Assembly (NCBI RefSeq): GCF_042697365.1 | Contig: NZ_CP137605.1 | DNA: 64,000 nt | Source of the DNA: Brucella pseudintermedia | GTDB taxonomy: Bacteria; Pseudomonadota; Alphaproteobacteria; Rhizobiales; Rhizobiaceae | Strand: one strand, 5' to 3' | In this document: piece by piece, positions 55,112 through 63,397 of the stretch | Layout: each line of letters begins with the position of its first letter | Position numbering within the stretch: the stretch's first letter is position 1 | Notes under the pieces: model-generated | What the model was told of the DNA's origin: nothing | The model's database searches: none | The model's input: only the letters and a program-made list of their open reading frames with translations | Position numbers and translations under genes: made by a program

Positions 55112-55879
55112 ATGCAGATTAGGGATCGGGTATTCCTTATTACCGGCGCAGGCTCCGGCCTCGGTGCTGCGGTTGCGAAAATGGCCGTCGACGCCGGTAG
55201 CAAGGTCGTGCTTCTCGATGTGAATGCGGAAGCAGGCGAATCCCAGGCCAAGGCGCTCGGCGCGGCAGCAAAGTTCCACCGTACGGATGTCACAAGCGAC
55301 GATGATAGCAAAGCAGCTATAGCAGCCGCACTGGAAGCGTTCGGGCGCGTCGATGTACTCGTCAATTGTGCAGGTGTGGCGCCGGGCGAAAAGGTTCTCG
55401 GCCGCGAGGGCGCCCATAAACTGGATAGCTTCGCGCGCGCAATTTCGATCAATCTGATCGGTACGTTCAATATGCTGCGCCTTGCCGCCGAAGCCATGGC
55501 AAAAAACGAACCCGGCGAAGGCGGGGAGCGCGGCGTCATCATCAATACCGCATCGGTTGCAGCCTTTGACGGCCAGATCGGCCAGGCAGCCTATTCCGCT
55601 TCCAAGGGTGGCGTTGCCGCCATGACCTTGCCGATCGCCCGCGAACTTGCGCGTCACGGCATCCGCGTCGTGACCATCGCACCGGGAATTTTTGCCACCC
55701 CGATGATGGCAGGCATGCCGCAGGAAGTGCAGGATGCGCTTGGTGCCTCCGTGCCGTTCCCGCCTCGCCTCGGACGCCCTGAAGAATATGCGGCTCTTGC
55801 CGGCCATATCGTGGAAAACCAGATGCTCAACGGTGAAGTCATCCGTTTGGACGGCGCATTGCGCATGGCAGCGAAATAA
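55112..55879 (+). CDS. SDR-family 3-hydroxyacyl-CoA dehydrogenase (HSD10-like)
   Basis: 255 residues. Rossmann motif LITGAGSGLGAAVAKMAVDAG, LVNCAGVAPGEK, Ser in IINTASVAAFDGQIGQAAYSASKGG (YSASK catalytic Tyr/Lys), PGIFATPMMAGMPQEVQDAL. The pattern resembles type-II 3-hydroxyacyl-CoA dehydrogenase (17-beta-HSD10), which oxidises 3-hydroxy- or 2-methyl-3-hydroxyacyl-CoA. Fits beta-oxidation between the dehydrogenase and thiolase of the same operon. AGGAC before the ATG. An extragenic palindrome starts at its stop codon. Confidence 0.92.
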   Translation: MQIRDRVFLITGAGSGLGAAVAKMAVDAGSKVVLLDVNAEAGESQAKALGAAAKFHRTDVTSDDDSKAAIAAALEAFGRVDVLVNCAGVAPGEKVLGREGAHKLDSFARAISINLIGTFNMLRLAAEAMAKNEPGEGGERGVIINTASVAAFDGQIGQAAYSASKGGVAAMTLPIARELARHGIRVVTIAPGIFATPMMAGMPQEVQDALGASVPFPPRLGRPEEYAALAGHIVENQMLNGEVIRLDGALRMAAK

Positions 55880-55926
55880 AGCAATTCCAGGAAAAATGAA
55901 AACCGGTTTTCGGCCAGGAATTGCTT
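55879..55926. repeat. Extragenic palindromic repeat between the SDR and thiolase genes
   Basis: AAGCAATTCC (55879-55888) and GGAATTGCTT (55917-55926) are perfect complements. The inner part has AAAACCGGTTTT. The pattern (caattccaggaaaa...aaaccggttttc) matches a repeat I recall as frequent in Brucella/Ochrobactrum intergenic DNA. It could form an mRNA hairpin inside the operon. Confidence 0.65.
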
Positions 55927-55951
55927 ACAGAAGAACCAGCGAGGAACGATC

Positions 55952-57142
55952 ATGTCCAACAGCGATCCTATTGTCATTGTCGGTGCTTCCCGTACTCCCA
56001 TGGGCGGCTTTCAGGGCGATTTTGCCAGCATCCAGGCCACGGACCTTGGAGCAGCGGCCATTCGTGGCGCACTTGCAGGCGCGGGACTTGCGCCCGAAGC
56101 GGTCGAAGACGTCTATATGGGCTGCGTCCTGCCTGCCGGTCAGGGACAGGCTCCTGCGCGTCAGGCTTCGATCAAGGCCGGAATACCCGTTTCCACCGGC
56201 GCGACGACCGTCAACAAGATGTGCGGCTCGGGAATGAAAGCAACCATGCTCGCCCATGATCTTCTGCTGGCGGGCTCCGCCAATGTGATCGTTTCGGGCG
56301 GCATGGAAAGCATGACCAATGCCCCCTATTTACTGCCAAAGGCGCGTGGTGGATATCGCATGGGGCATGGCCAGATTATCGACCATATGTTCCTCGACGG
56401 ACTTGAAGATGCTTATGACAAAGGCCGGCTGATGGGCACATTTGCCGAAGATTGCGCCGAAGTCTATCAGTTCACCCGTGAAGCTCAGGATGAATTCGCC
56501 ATTGCCTCCCTGACGCGTGCGCAGAATGCTATCAAAGATGGTCTTTTCGCCGCCGAAATCACGCCCGTTACCGTAAAGGCCGGGCGCAACGAAGTTGAAG
56601 TTTCGATCGACGAACAGCCCGGCAAGGCGAAACTGGACAAGATTCCTACCCTTCGTCCGGCATTTCGCGACGGCGGCACTGTGACGGCGGCCAACTCCTC
56701 CTCTATCTCCGATGGTGCGGCGGCCCTTGTCCTCATGCGTGCATCCGAAGCAGAGAAACGCGGGCTTACGCCGCGGGCGGTTCTGGTCGGCCATGCAACC
56801 CATGCCGACAAGCCGAACCTTTATCCCACTGCTCCCATTGGGGCGATAAGCAAGCTTTCCGAGAAAATCGGCTGGAATCTCAGTGACGTCGATCTCTTTG
56901 AGATCAATGAAGCTTTTGCGGTTGTTGCCATGGCCGCCATGCGCGATCTCGATCTGCCGCACGACAAGGTTAATATTCATGGCGGCGCTTGCGCGCTGGG
57001 CCACCCAATCGGCGCATCGGGTGCCCGCATTCTTGTCACATTGCTGTCGGCCCTCGAAACCCATGGATTGAAGCGCGGCGTGGCTGGCATTTGCCTTGGC
57101 GGTGGCGAGGCAACCGCCGTAGGCATTGAGAGGATTGTCTGA
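55952..57142 (+). CDS. Acetyl-CoA acyltransferase (thiolase)
   Basis: 396 residues. Nucleophilic Cys in TTVNKMCGSGMKATMLAHDL (about residue 92), ESMTNAPYLLPKARGGYRMGH, NEAFAVVAMAAM, catalytic His in NIHGGACALGHPIGASGARILVTLL, and terminal Cys region GVAGICLGGGEATAVGIE. Cleaves 3-ketoacyl-CoA to acetyl- or propionyl-CoA, or runs in reverse. GAGG lies before the ATG; the stop overlaps the start of the next gene by one base. Confidence 0.95.
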   Translation: MSNSDPIVIVGASRTPMGGFQGDFASIQATDLGAAAIRGALAGAGLAPEAVEDVYMGCVLPAGQGQAPARQASIKAGIPVSTGATTVNKMCGSGMKATMLAHDLLLAGSANVIVSGGMESMTNAPYLLPKARGGYRMGHGQIIDHMFLDGLEDAYDKGRLMGTFAEDCAEVYQFTREAQDEFAIASLTRAQNAIKDGLFAAEITPVTVKAGRNEVEVSIDEQPGKAKLDKIPTLRPAFRDGGTVTAANSSSISDGAAALVLMRASEAEKRGLTPRAVLVGHATHADKPNLYPTAPIGAISKLSEKIGWNLSDVDLFEINEAFAVVAMAAMRDLDLPHDKVNIHGGACALGHPIGASGARILVTLLSALETHGLKRGVAGICLGGGEATAVGIERIV

Positions 57143-58269
57143 TGCTCTTGAATGACACGCAGGAGCAGATTCGCGAAGCTGCCCGGCAGTTCGCACAGGA
57201 AAGGCTTGCCCCGGGTGCTGCCATCCGCGACAGGGAGCACGCCTTTCCGCGCGCAGAACTCACCGAAATGGGAGAGCTTGGCTTTCTCGGAATGCTGGTG
57301 CCTGAAGAATGGGGCGGCTCCGATCTCGGGACGGTTGCATATGCGCTGGCGCTGGAAGAGATTGCCGCCGGCGATGGGGCATGTTCGACCATCGTTTCGG
57401 TCCATTCATCGGTCGGCTGCGTTCCCATCCTCCGTTTCGGCACCGAAGAGCAGAAACAGCGGTTTCTGCCAAAAATGGCGTCTGGCGAATGGATTGGCGG
57501 GTTCGCATTGACAGAACCCCAAGCTGGTTCCGATGCCTCCGCGCTGAAAACGCGTGCGCGCCGCGATGGTGATCATTATGTGATCGATGGCTCCAAACAG
57601 TTCATCACGTCAGGCAAGAATGGGAACGTGGTGATCGTGTTTGCCGTTACCGATCCTTCGGCGGGAAAGAAAGGTATTTCGGCATTCATCGTGCCTACCG
57701 ATACGCCGGGTTACGAGGTTGTCTCAGTCGAACACAAGCTCGGCCAGCATTCGTCCGATACATGTGCGCTTGCTTTCACCAATATGCGCATTCCAGCGGA
57801 AAACAGGCTGGGTGAAGAGGGGCAGGGCTACAAGATAGCACTTGCCAATCTGGAAGGGGGGCGCATCGGCATTGCCGCTCAATCGGTCGGCATGGCGCGC
57901 GCGGCGTTTGAAGCGGCATGTGCCTACGCCAAGGAACGCGTTACGTTCGGAAAGCCAATCATCGAGCATCAAGCAATCGCGTTCCGGCTCGCGGATATGG
58001 CAACAAAAATCGAATCGGCCCGACAGATGGTGCTCCACGCAGCCGCATTGCGTGAGGCAGGCAAGCCTTGCCTGACAGAAGCCTCAATGGCCAAACTCGT
58101 CGCTTCCGAAATGGCTGAGCAGGTCTGCTCAGCGGCAATCCAGATTCATGGCGGCTATGGATATCTGGCGGACTATCCCATCGAGCGCATTTACCGCGAT
58201 GTTCGCGTCTGCCAGATTTACGAAGGCACCAGCGACGTGCAACGTCTCGTCATAGCGCGAGGTTTGTGA
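57142..58269 (+). CDS. Acyl-CoA dehydrogenase (short/branched-chain type)
   Basis: 375 residues. MLLNDTQEQIREAARQFAQERLAPGAA at the N-terminus, FAD/substrate motif IGGFALTEPQAGSDASALKTRA, YVIDGSKQFITSGKNGNVVIVFAVTDP, LEGGRIGIAAQSVGMARAAFEAACAYAKER, and catalytic Glu in CQIYEGTSDVQRLVIARGL, the position used by short-chain and methylacyl dehydrogenases. Oxidises an acyl-CoA to the 2-enoyl-CoA. Last gene of the operon. No enoyl-CoA hydratase is encoded here, so that step must come from elsewhere. Confidence 0.95.
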   Translation: MLLNDTQEQIREAARQFAQERLAPGAAIRDREHAFPRAELTEMGELGFLGMLVPEEWGGSDLGTVAYALALEEIAAGDGACSTIVSVHSSVGCVPILRFGTEEQKQRFLPKMASGEWIGGFALTEPQAGSDASALKTRARRDGDHYVIDGSKQFITSGKNGNVVIVFAVTDPSAGKKGISAFIVPTDTPGYEVVSVEHKLGQHSSDTCALAFTNMRIPAENRLGEEGQGYKIALANLEGGRIGIAAQSVGMARAAFEAACAYAKERVTFGKPIIEHQAIAFRLADMATKIESARQMVLHAAALREAGKPCLTEASMAKLVASEMAEQVCSAAIQIHGGYGYLADYPIERIYRDVRVCQIYEGTSDVQRLVIARGL

Positions 58270-58363
58270 CAGTCATCTGCGATAGTGTTTGCAAGTCACG
58301 GTGAAAATCGGCCAAAAGATTGCGCGCGGTTTTAGCTGGACGGCGTGCACATTGTGAGGCCAA

Positions 58364-58861
58364 ATGACCATTCGCCCGATTGTAAGCTATCCGGATAAAC
58401 GACTGCGTACCGTAGCTGAACCTGTGACCCTGTTCGACAGCACATTGAAGGAACTGGGAACCGACCTCCTCGACACGATGCGGGCCGCGCCCGGCATCGG
58501 GATCACCGCGCCGCATATCGGTATAGCAAAGCGCCTAGTGGTTCTGAAACTGCCTGAATCGAGCCCCAAATTCTACGTGAACCCTGAAATCCTCTGGGCT
58601 TCAGACGAGAAAATGCTCCATCAGGAAGGCAGCGTTTCGATGCCGGGCGTTGTCGATGAGGTCGAGCGCCACGCCCGTATCAAAATCCGCTATCAGGACC
58701 TTAATGGGAACGAGCAAACCGAGGACTCGGATGGCTTGCTCGCCGTTTGCCACCAGCACGAAATAGACCAGCTTGACGGTATTTTCTGGATACAGCGCCT
58801 TTCGCGATTGCGCCGCGACCGTCTCATCAAGCGTTATGAGAAATCACAGCGCCAACGATAA
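58364..58861 (+). CDS. Peptide deformylase-like protein missing two of three metal ligands
   Basis: 165 residues, MTIRPIVSYPDKRLRTVAEPV.... The deformylase fold is clear, but motif 1 (normally GxGxAAxQ) reads GIGITAPH, motif 2 (EGCLS) reads EGSVS with Ser90 in place of the metal-binding Cys, and motif 3 (HExDH) reads HEIDQ with Gln136 in place of the second His. Only His132 and Glu133 remain. Conventional Fe/Zn deformylase activity is therefore unlikely. I recall similar Cys-to-Ser deformylase-like proteins in Rhizobiales, so this is probably a conserved paralogue and not recent decay. Role unknown. Confidence 0.85.
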   Translation: MTIRPIVSYPDKRLRTVAEPVTLFDSTLKELGTDLLDTMRAAPGIGITAPHIGIAKRLVVLKLPESSPKFYVNPEILWASDEKMLHQEGSVSMPGVVDEVERHARIKIRYQDLNGNEQTEDSDGLLAVCHQHEIDQLDGIFWIQRLSRLRRDRLIKRYEKSQRQR

Positions 58862-58879
58862 TTGGCGCTGTGAAGTCGA

Positions 58880-60118
58880 TCAATAGAGCAAACGGGCACG
58901 GATGGTGCCGGGAATTTCGCGAATGGCCTGCAAGACTGTTTCGCTGGCATCACCGACGCCGTCAGCTTCCATAACAAGATAACCCACCTCGCCATCGGTC
59001 TGCAGAAACTGGCTGGCGATATTGATGTTATGTGTCGAGAAAACATTCACGAGGCTGTTGAGAATGCCCGGGCGGTTTTCATGCACGTGCATGAAACGCG
59101 TACCCGTCGGGCGCGGCGGCAACTGCACCTGCGGGAAGTTGACGGCGCCCAAGGTCGAGCCAACATCGGAATATTCGACCAGCTTTCGGGTGACTTCCGT
59201 GCCAATCCGTTCCTGAGCTTCTTCCGTCGACCCGCCGATGTGCGGCGTCAGGATGACATTTTCCAGTCCCTGAATCGGCGAAACAAACTTGTCATTGTTG
59301 GAAGCCGGTTCAACCGGGAAAACATCGATGGCGGCACCTGCGAGATGCCCCTCCTGCAGGACCTTCGCCAGAGCCTCCAGATCGACAACCGTGCCGCGCG
59401 CATTATTGATGAGGAAAGCGCCTTTCTTCATCTTGCGCAGTTTTGCTTCGGTAATGAGTTTGGAAGTCGACTTGTTCGACGGCACGTGCAGGCTAACAAC
59501 GTCTGAAGTCTTTAGTAGCTCATCAAGGCTCGCAGCCGGTTTGACATTGCCATATTGCAGCTTGTCGGAAGTGTCGAAATAGCGGACCGTCATGCCGAGG
59601 CTCTCGGCCAGATTGCCGACCTGCGAACCGATATTGCCGTAGCCGACAATACCGAGCGTCTTGCCCCGCACTTCGCGGCTGCCGGTTGCCGTCTTGTCCC
59701 AACCGCCTGCATGGGCCGACACTGAACGCGGGAAAATACGGCGCATCAGCATGATGATTTCGCCGATCACCAGTTCCGCCACCGAACGGGTGTTCGAAAA
59801 TGGTGCATTGAAGACCGGAATGCCACGCTTGCGTGCGGCTTTCAGATCGACCTGGTTGGTCCCGACCGAAAAGCAACCGACCGCAATCAAGCGGTTGGCC
59901 GCAGCAAAAATTTCTTCAGTCAGCTGCGTCCGGGAGCGAATACCGACAATATGTGCTGACGAAATCGCTTCGATCAGGTCGGCCTTGTCCAGTGCCTTCG
60001 GCAGATGCGTGACATTGGTGTAACCGGAGGCCTTGAAGTAATCGACCGCTGTTTGGCTGATGCCTTCCAGTAGAAGAACATTGATGCGGTCGCGTGCGAG
60101 GGAGAGACGTTCAGTCAT
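58880..60118 (-). CDS. serA: D-3-phosphoglycerate dehydrogenase
   Basis: 412 residues. First step of serine synthesis: 3-phosphoglycerate to 3-phosphohydroxypyruvate with NAD. Seen: VGIRSRTQLTEEIFAAANRLIAVGCFSVGTNQVDL, Rossmann TLGIVGYGNIGSQVGNLAESLGM, catalytic Arg/Glu/His (NNARGTVVDLEAL, HLAGAAIDVFPVEP, TPHIGGSTEEAQERIG), and a C-terminal ACT domain (HVHENRPGILNSLVNVFSTHNINIASQFL) for serine feedback. Short type with one ACT domain, as in E. coli. Monocistronic; a GC hairpin (58846-58872) lies between it and the converging gene. Confidence 0.96.
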   Translation of the reverse strand: MTERLSLARDRINVLLLEGISQTAVDYFKASGYTNVTHLPKALDKADLIEAISSAHIVGIRSRTQLTEEIFAAANRLIAVGCFSVGTNQVDLKAARKRGIPVFNAPFSNTRSVAELVIGEIIMLMRRIFPRSVSAHAGGWDKTATGSREVRGKTLGIVGYGNIGSQVGNLAESLGMTVRYFDTSDKLQYGNVKPAASLDELLKTSDVVSLHVPSNKSTSKLITEAKLRKMKKGAFLINNARGTVVDLEALAKVLQEGHLAGAAIDVFPVEPASNNDKFVSPIQGLENVILTPHIGGSTEEAQERIGTEVTRKLVEYSDVGSTLGAVNFPQVQLPPRPTGTRFMHVHENRPGILNSLVNVFSTHNINIASQFLQTDGEVGYLVMEADGVGDASETVLQAIREIPGTIRARLLY

Positions 60119-60326
60119 TTTGGGGATTTCCGGGCTTTAACAGCGAATAGTCGGTTTACGACATGAATGAACGCAAAGCCGTCGTCAACAGGATGAACTG
60201 AAAGATTTTACCCCGATTGCCGATTCACGGAGAAAGTGAACGGCGCCTCGTCTTTCCAGAACACTGCAGCCGCCTATCTGACGGCATGGATTGGACTGCA
60301 TCATAGCAACCGGAGGAAAGCTTTCT

Positions 60327-60623
60327 ATGAGCGAAATGATCACCCTCGACACACATGAAGCCATCCGGGACTGGGTGGCCGCTCGCAACGGGAATCCGGC
60401 ATTTGTCAGCACGTCCACAGCTCCCGATGCAGCGCCAGTCTTGCGAATTGTTTTCGAACCAGAATTTGTCGCCGATGTCGAACGCCCGCTGGACGCGGGC
60501 GGTCTTGAAATCGTCGAATGGGAAGATTGGTTTCGTATATTCGACCGGGAAAAACTGCTGATGCTTGTGGCACGCTCAAAGCCGGGGAAACTCGACTTTT
60601 ACTATCAGATTCTTCCGGGCTGA
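60327..60623 (+). CDS. Conserved-looking small hypothetical protein
   Basis: 98 residues, MSEMITLDTHEAIRDWVAARNGNPAFVS.... Mixed alpha/beta, soluble, no cysteines or signal peptide. VLRIVFEPEFVADVERPL, LEIVEWEDWFRIFDREKLLMLVARSKPGKLDFYYQIL. GGAGG lies 11 bases before the ATG at 60327; an in-frame ATG three codons on is possible, as is one at 60291. Divergent from serA and convergent with the kinase gene. I recall no function; the composition resembles proteins annotated only as hypothetical in Rhizobiales. Confidence 0.65.
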   Translation: MSEMITLDTHEAIRDWVAARNGNPAFVSTSTAPDAAPVLRIVFEPEFVADVERPLDAGGLEIVEWEDWFRIFDREKLLMLVARSKPGKLDFYYQILPG

Positions 60624-60692
60624 TCGCTTTCTCAGACCACTACCGAGTAACATAAGGCGGACCGGTTTCAAGTTGATCCGCCCGATTTAATA

Positions 60693-62399
60693 TTATCCCT
60701 TCAGTTTCCCGCCGATGGTTTCTGCAACCAGGGCCAGCGAGATGGCTCCCGCGTCAGGATGACCAATACTTTTTTCTGCCAGAGGTCTGGCGCGACCGAG
60801 TTTCGGAGCAAGTGGTGCCGTTGCTTCGGCTGCTGCCTTTGCTGCCTTTGCAGCCTTATTCCATGCGTCGACCAATGGGACGCCTGATGCAAATTCACTT
60901 TCAAGGGTTTCGACAAAAGGCACGAAGGCATCCACCAATGTCTTGTCGCCGGGTTTTGCCCGGCCGAGCGTCATAACGGCATCGAGTGCACGCCTGCCAC
61001 CGCGAACGACCGCAGCATCATCAATGCTGCCATTGTCGGAAAGCTCTGTGCTCCATGTGCGCAGCAGAAGTCCCCAAAGCGCTCCCGATGTTCCTCCCGC
61101 TCGGTCCGCCCACGCGTCACCGGCTACAGCCAAAACGCTTGCCGTCCCGGCGCCAGCTTTCACCGCTTGATCCGCAGCCTCCTTTGCTGCTGCGGAGCCT
61201 CGTCGCATGCCCTGTCCGTGATCGCCGTCGCCTGCAAAGGCGTCGATGCGGCCCAGCTCTTCTTCGGCTCCTGCCAGCTCGTCGGCGACGGCGTGCAGAA
61301 TAGCTTGGATGCACGCGCCACCAGCACGTCCTGCTTCATCCGCTTGAGCAAAAACCGGGGCTGCGTCCTCATGGGTAATGACATCGTCCGCAGGCTCAAC
61401 TGCAATCGCTTCCCCGCGACGAAGAACAGGCGTATCGCAAGCAGCAGTCCAATAGCGCTCGAGTTCTTCATCAAGCCACAGGAGGGTCAACGAACAGCCT
61501 TGCATGTCGAGACTAGTGACAAACTCTCCCGCCTCCGGCGCTACAATATCAAGTCCGGCTTTCTCCAGAAGCGGCGCAATCGCCGTCCACAAGACAAACA
61601 GTTCTTCATACTTCGTTGCACCGAGGCCGTTCAGGATAACGCCAACTTTTTGCGTTCCTTTGGGGCGTTCCGCCAAGAGCTTCTCGACCAGCAGGTTCGC
61701 CAGACCGGAAGCGGGCAGGATCGCCTCTTCCTTGATCCCCGGTTCGCCATGGATGCCGAGACCAAGCGCCATCTGGCCTTCCGGTACGGTAAAGAGCGGG
61801 TGTGGAGCGCCGGGCAAGGTGCAACCTTTGAAAGCGACCCCGAAAGAGACGGTATTGGCATTCGCGTGACGTGACAGCCGTTCAACCTCATCCAGCGACA
61901 GACCGGCCTCAGCAGCGGCACCTGCAATCTTGAACACAACCAGATCACCAGCAATGCCGCGCCGCTTCTCGTGCATATCCGCCGGAGCACTGGCCACGTC
62001 ATCGGTCACTGGCACGATGCGCACGTCTATCCCTTCGGCACGCAAGCGCTCGGCAGCAACGCCGAAATTGAGAACATCGCCTGCATAATTGCCGAAGCCC
62101 AGAAGAATACCACCACCCTTATGCGCCTGTCGGCAAACACGGGCCACTGCCGCTGTGGAAGGCGAGGCGAATACATCACCGGCAACCGCTGCATCAGCGA
62201 GGCCCGGCCCCACATAGCCCGCAAACGCCGGATAATGACCGGAACCGCCTCCCACGACCACAGCGACCTTGCCTTGAGGCGCCTTTGTCGAGCGAACAAC
62301 GCCACCCCGAACGTGACGAACATAGCGGTTATAAATTTTGGCAAACCCGGCGAGAGCAGTAGAGGCAAATTCCTCCGGCGCATCGAAAATCGTCGTCAT
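60693..62399 (-). CDS. Fused DhaK-DhaL-type keto-sugar kinase (dihydroxyacetone/erythrulose kinase family)
   Basis: 568 residues. N-terminal DhaK domain with GGGSGHYPAFAGYVGPGLADAAVAGDVFASPS and the substrate-binding His in LGLGIHGEPGIKEE. C-terminal DhaL domain with nucleotide-binding Asp residues (IDAFAGDGDHGQGMRRGSAAA, GDAWADRAGGTSGALWGLLL). ATP-dependent type, as in Citrobacter DhaK and the tetrulose kinases. Together with a TIM-barrel isomerase and a tripartite tricarboxylate-type permease upstream, the substrate may be a tetrulose or another short keto-sugar rather than dihydroxyacetone; this is inference. AAGGA before the ATG. Confidence 0.92.
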   Translation of the reverse strand: MTTIFDAPEEFASTALAGFAKIYNRYVRHVRGGVVRSTKAPQGKVAVVVGGGSGHYPAFAGYVGPGLADAAVAGDVFASPSTAAVARVCRQAHKGGGILLGFGNYAGDVLNFGVAAERLRAEGIDVRIVPVTDDVASAPADMHEKRRGIAGDLVVFKIAGAAAEAGLSLDEVERLSRHANANTVSFGVAFKGCTLPGAPHPLFTVPEGQMALGLGIHGEPGIKEEAILPASGLANLLVEKLLAERPKGTQKVGVILNGLGATKYEELFVLWTAIAPLLEKAGLDIVAPEAGEFVTSLDMQGCSLTLLWLDEELERYWTAACDTPVLRRGEAIAVEPADDVITHEDAAPVFAQADEAGRAGGACIQAILHAVADELAGAEEELGRIDAFAGDGDHGQGMRRGSAAAKEAADQAVKAGAGTASVLAVAGDAWADRAGGTSGALWGLLLRTWSTELSDNGSIDDAAVVRGGRRALDAVMTLGRAKPGDKTLVDAFVPFVETLESEFASGVPLVDAWNKAAKAAKAAAEATAPLAPKLGRARPLAEKSIGHPDAGAISLALVAETIGGKLKG

Positions 62400-62423
62400 T
62401 GAAACAGTCCTTGGTCCGGGTCA

Positions 62424-63362
62424 TTAGCCGCGTGGCAGGATGCGGCGCAGGTAGTCACGATTTGTAGCCGAAACGGAAAGCCCGTCGCCACCATAATGTT
62501 CACATAAAAAAGGGCTGGCAAATCCGTGTTCCAGTGCCATCCTGATCGCTGCGCGATAATTGATTATGCCGCTTTCGAGGGGAGCTGGATGCGTGACGAT
62601 GACGCCTGACGCTGGGTCTTCGGTGCGAGTGGCGTTCTTTACGTGCCAGAACTTTGCGTAAGGCGCCACCTTCTCCATCATCTGCTGCCAGTGCTCGACC
62701 GGACGGTGCAGACGGATGAGATTGCCCAGATCGGCGTTGATTCCGACATTGTCGAGACCGACTTCCTCGACAAAACGAACCGAACTGTCCGCAGTGCCAA
62801 GATAAGTATCCTCATACATTTCAAGCGAAAGCTCTATACCGAGTTCCTCCGCATGGCGTCCGAGTTCGCGAATTCGCTCCACGGCCTTTTTCCAGACAGC
62901 CGGGTCGTCCGGGTTCTTCGCCCCGTCAACCGTCCAGAACCACAATGCCTGTTTCTGTGCATCTGTGAGCGGTTCAAACAACCCGAAGGACACGCTGCCC
63001 GCGCCGATCTCTTTCGCGGTGTCGATGACTCTGTGTCCATACTCCAGATATTCATCGCCGCGTTGGGCGTTGATCACGCTGCGCCGCGAGGTCGAAATTG
63101 CAGGAATGGTGAGACCTAGCGATTTGACAACGGCCATGAACTCAGCGCGGCGCGCAGGCGACAAATCAGCGAGCCGCAGCCAGCTGTCTGTAGGGTCAAG
63201 CTCCGTAAAACCCGCATCCGCCACATCGGACAAGGTGTAAGCCCAATCTTCCGCCGACTGATCCTGCACTGAACTGCCGTCCGGCAGCATATTGGGATAC
63301 TGGATCATCGCCGCTGCAATTGGCCAGGTTTCGCGTGTCCATTTGGAAGTCTTCTGTTTCAA
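62424..63362 (-). CDS. Sugar phosphate isomerase/epimerase-like TIM-barrel protein (xylose-isomerase-like fold)
   Basis: About 312 residues. AP_endonuc_2/xylose-isomerase-like barrel: WAYTLSDVADAGFTELDPTDSWL, LGLTIPAISTSRRSVI, GAGSVSFGLFEPL, LGIELSLEMYEDTYLGTADSSVRFVEEVGLDNVGINADLGNLIRL, KFWHVKNATRTED, FLCEHYGGDG. The Glu (LEMYED), Asp (NADLGN), His (WHVKN) and Glu (CEHYGG) fit a metal site. The TTG at 63362 has AGGA upstream; a GTG at 63401 that overlaps the tctA stop (GTGA) is the alternative. Lies between the permease and kinase genes, 24 bases before the kinase. Confidence 0.85.
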   Translation of the reverse strand: MKQKTSKWTRETWPIAAAMIQYPNMLPDGSSVQDQSAEDWAYTLSDVADAGFTELDPTDSWLRLADLSPARRAEFMAVVKSLGLTIPAISTSRRSVINAQRGDEYLEYGHRVIDTAKEIGAGSVSFGLFEPLTDAQKQALWFWTVDGAKNPDDPAVWKKAVERIRELGRHAEELGIELSLEMYEDTYLGTADSSVRFVEEVGLDNVGINADLGNLIRLHRPVEHWQQMMEKVAPYAKFWHVKNATRTEDPASGVIVTHPAPLESGIINYRAAIRMALEHGFASPFLCEHYGGDGLSVSATNRDYLRRILPRG

Positions 63363-63397
63363 CTTGCATTCCTGTTCATTTGCATGACCCGTCGCGA

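Noticed and set aside
58846..58872. Hairpin between the deformylase-like gene and serA as an intrinsic terminator
   Set aside because: The stem is good (CACAGCGCCAA/TTGGCGCTGTG) but there is no T-run on either strand, so it was not listed as a terminator.
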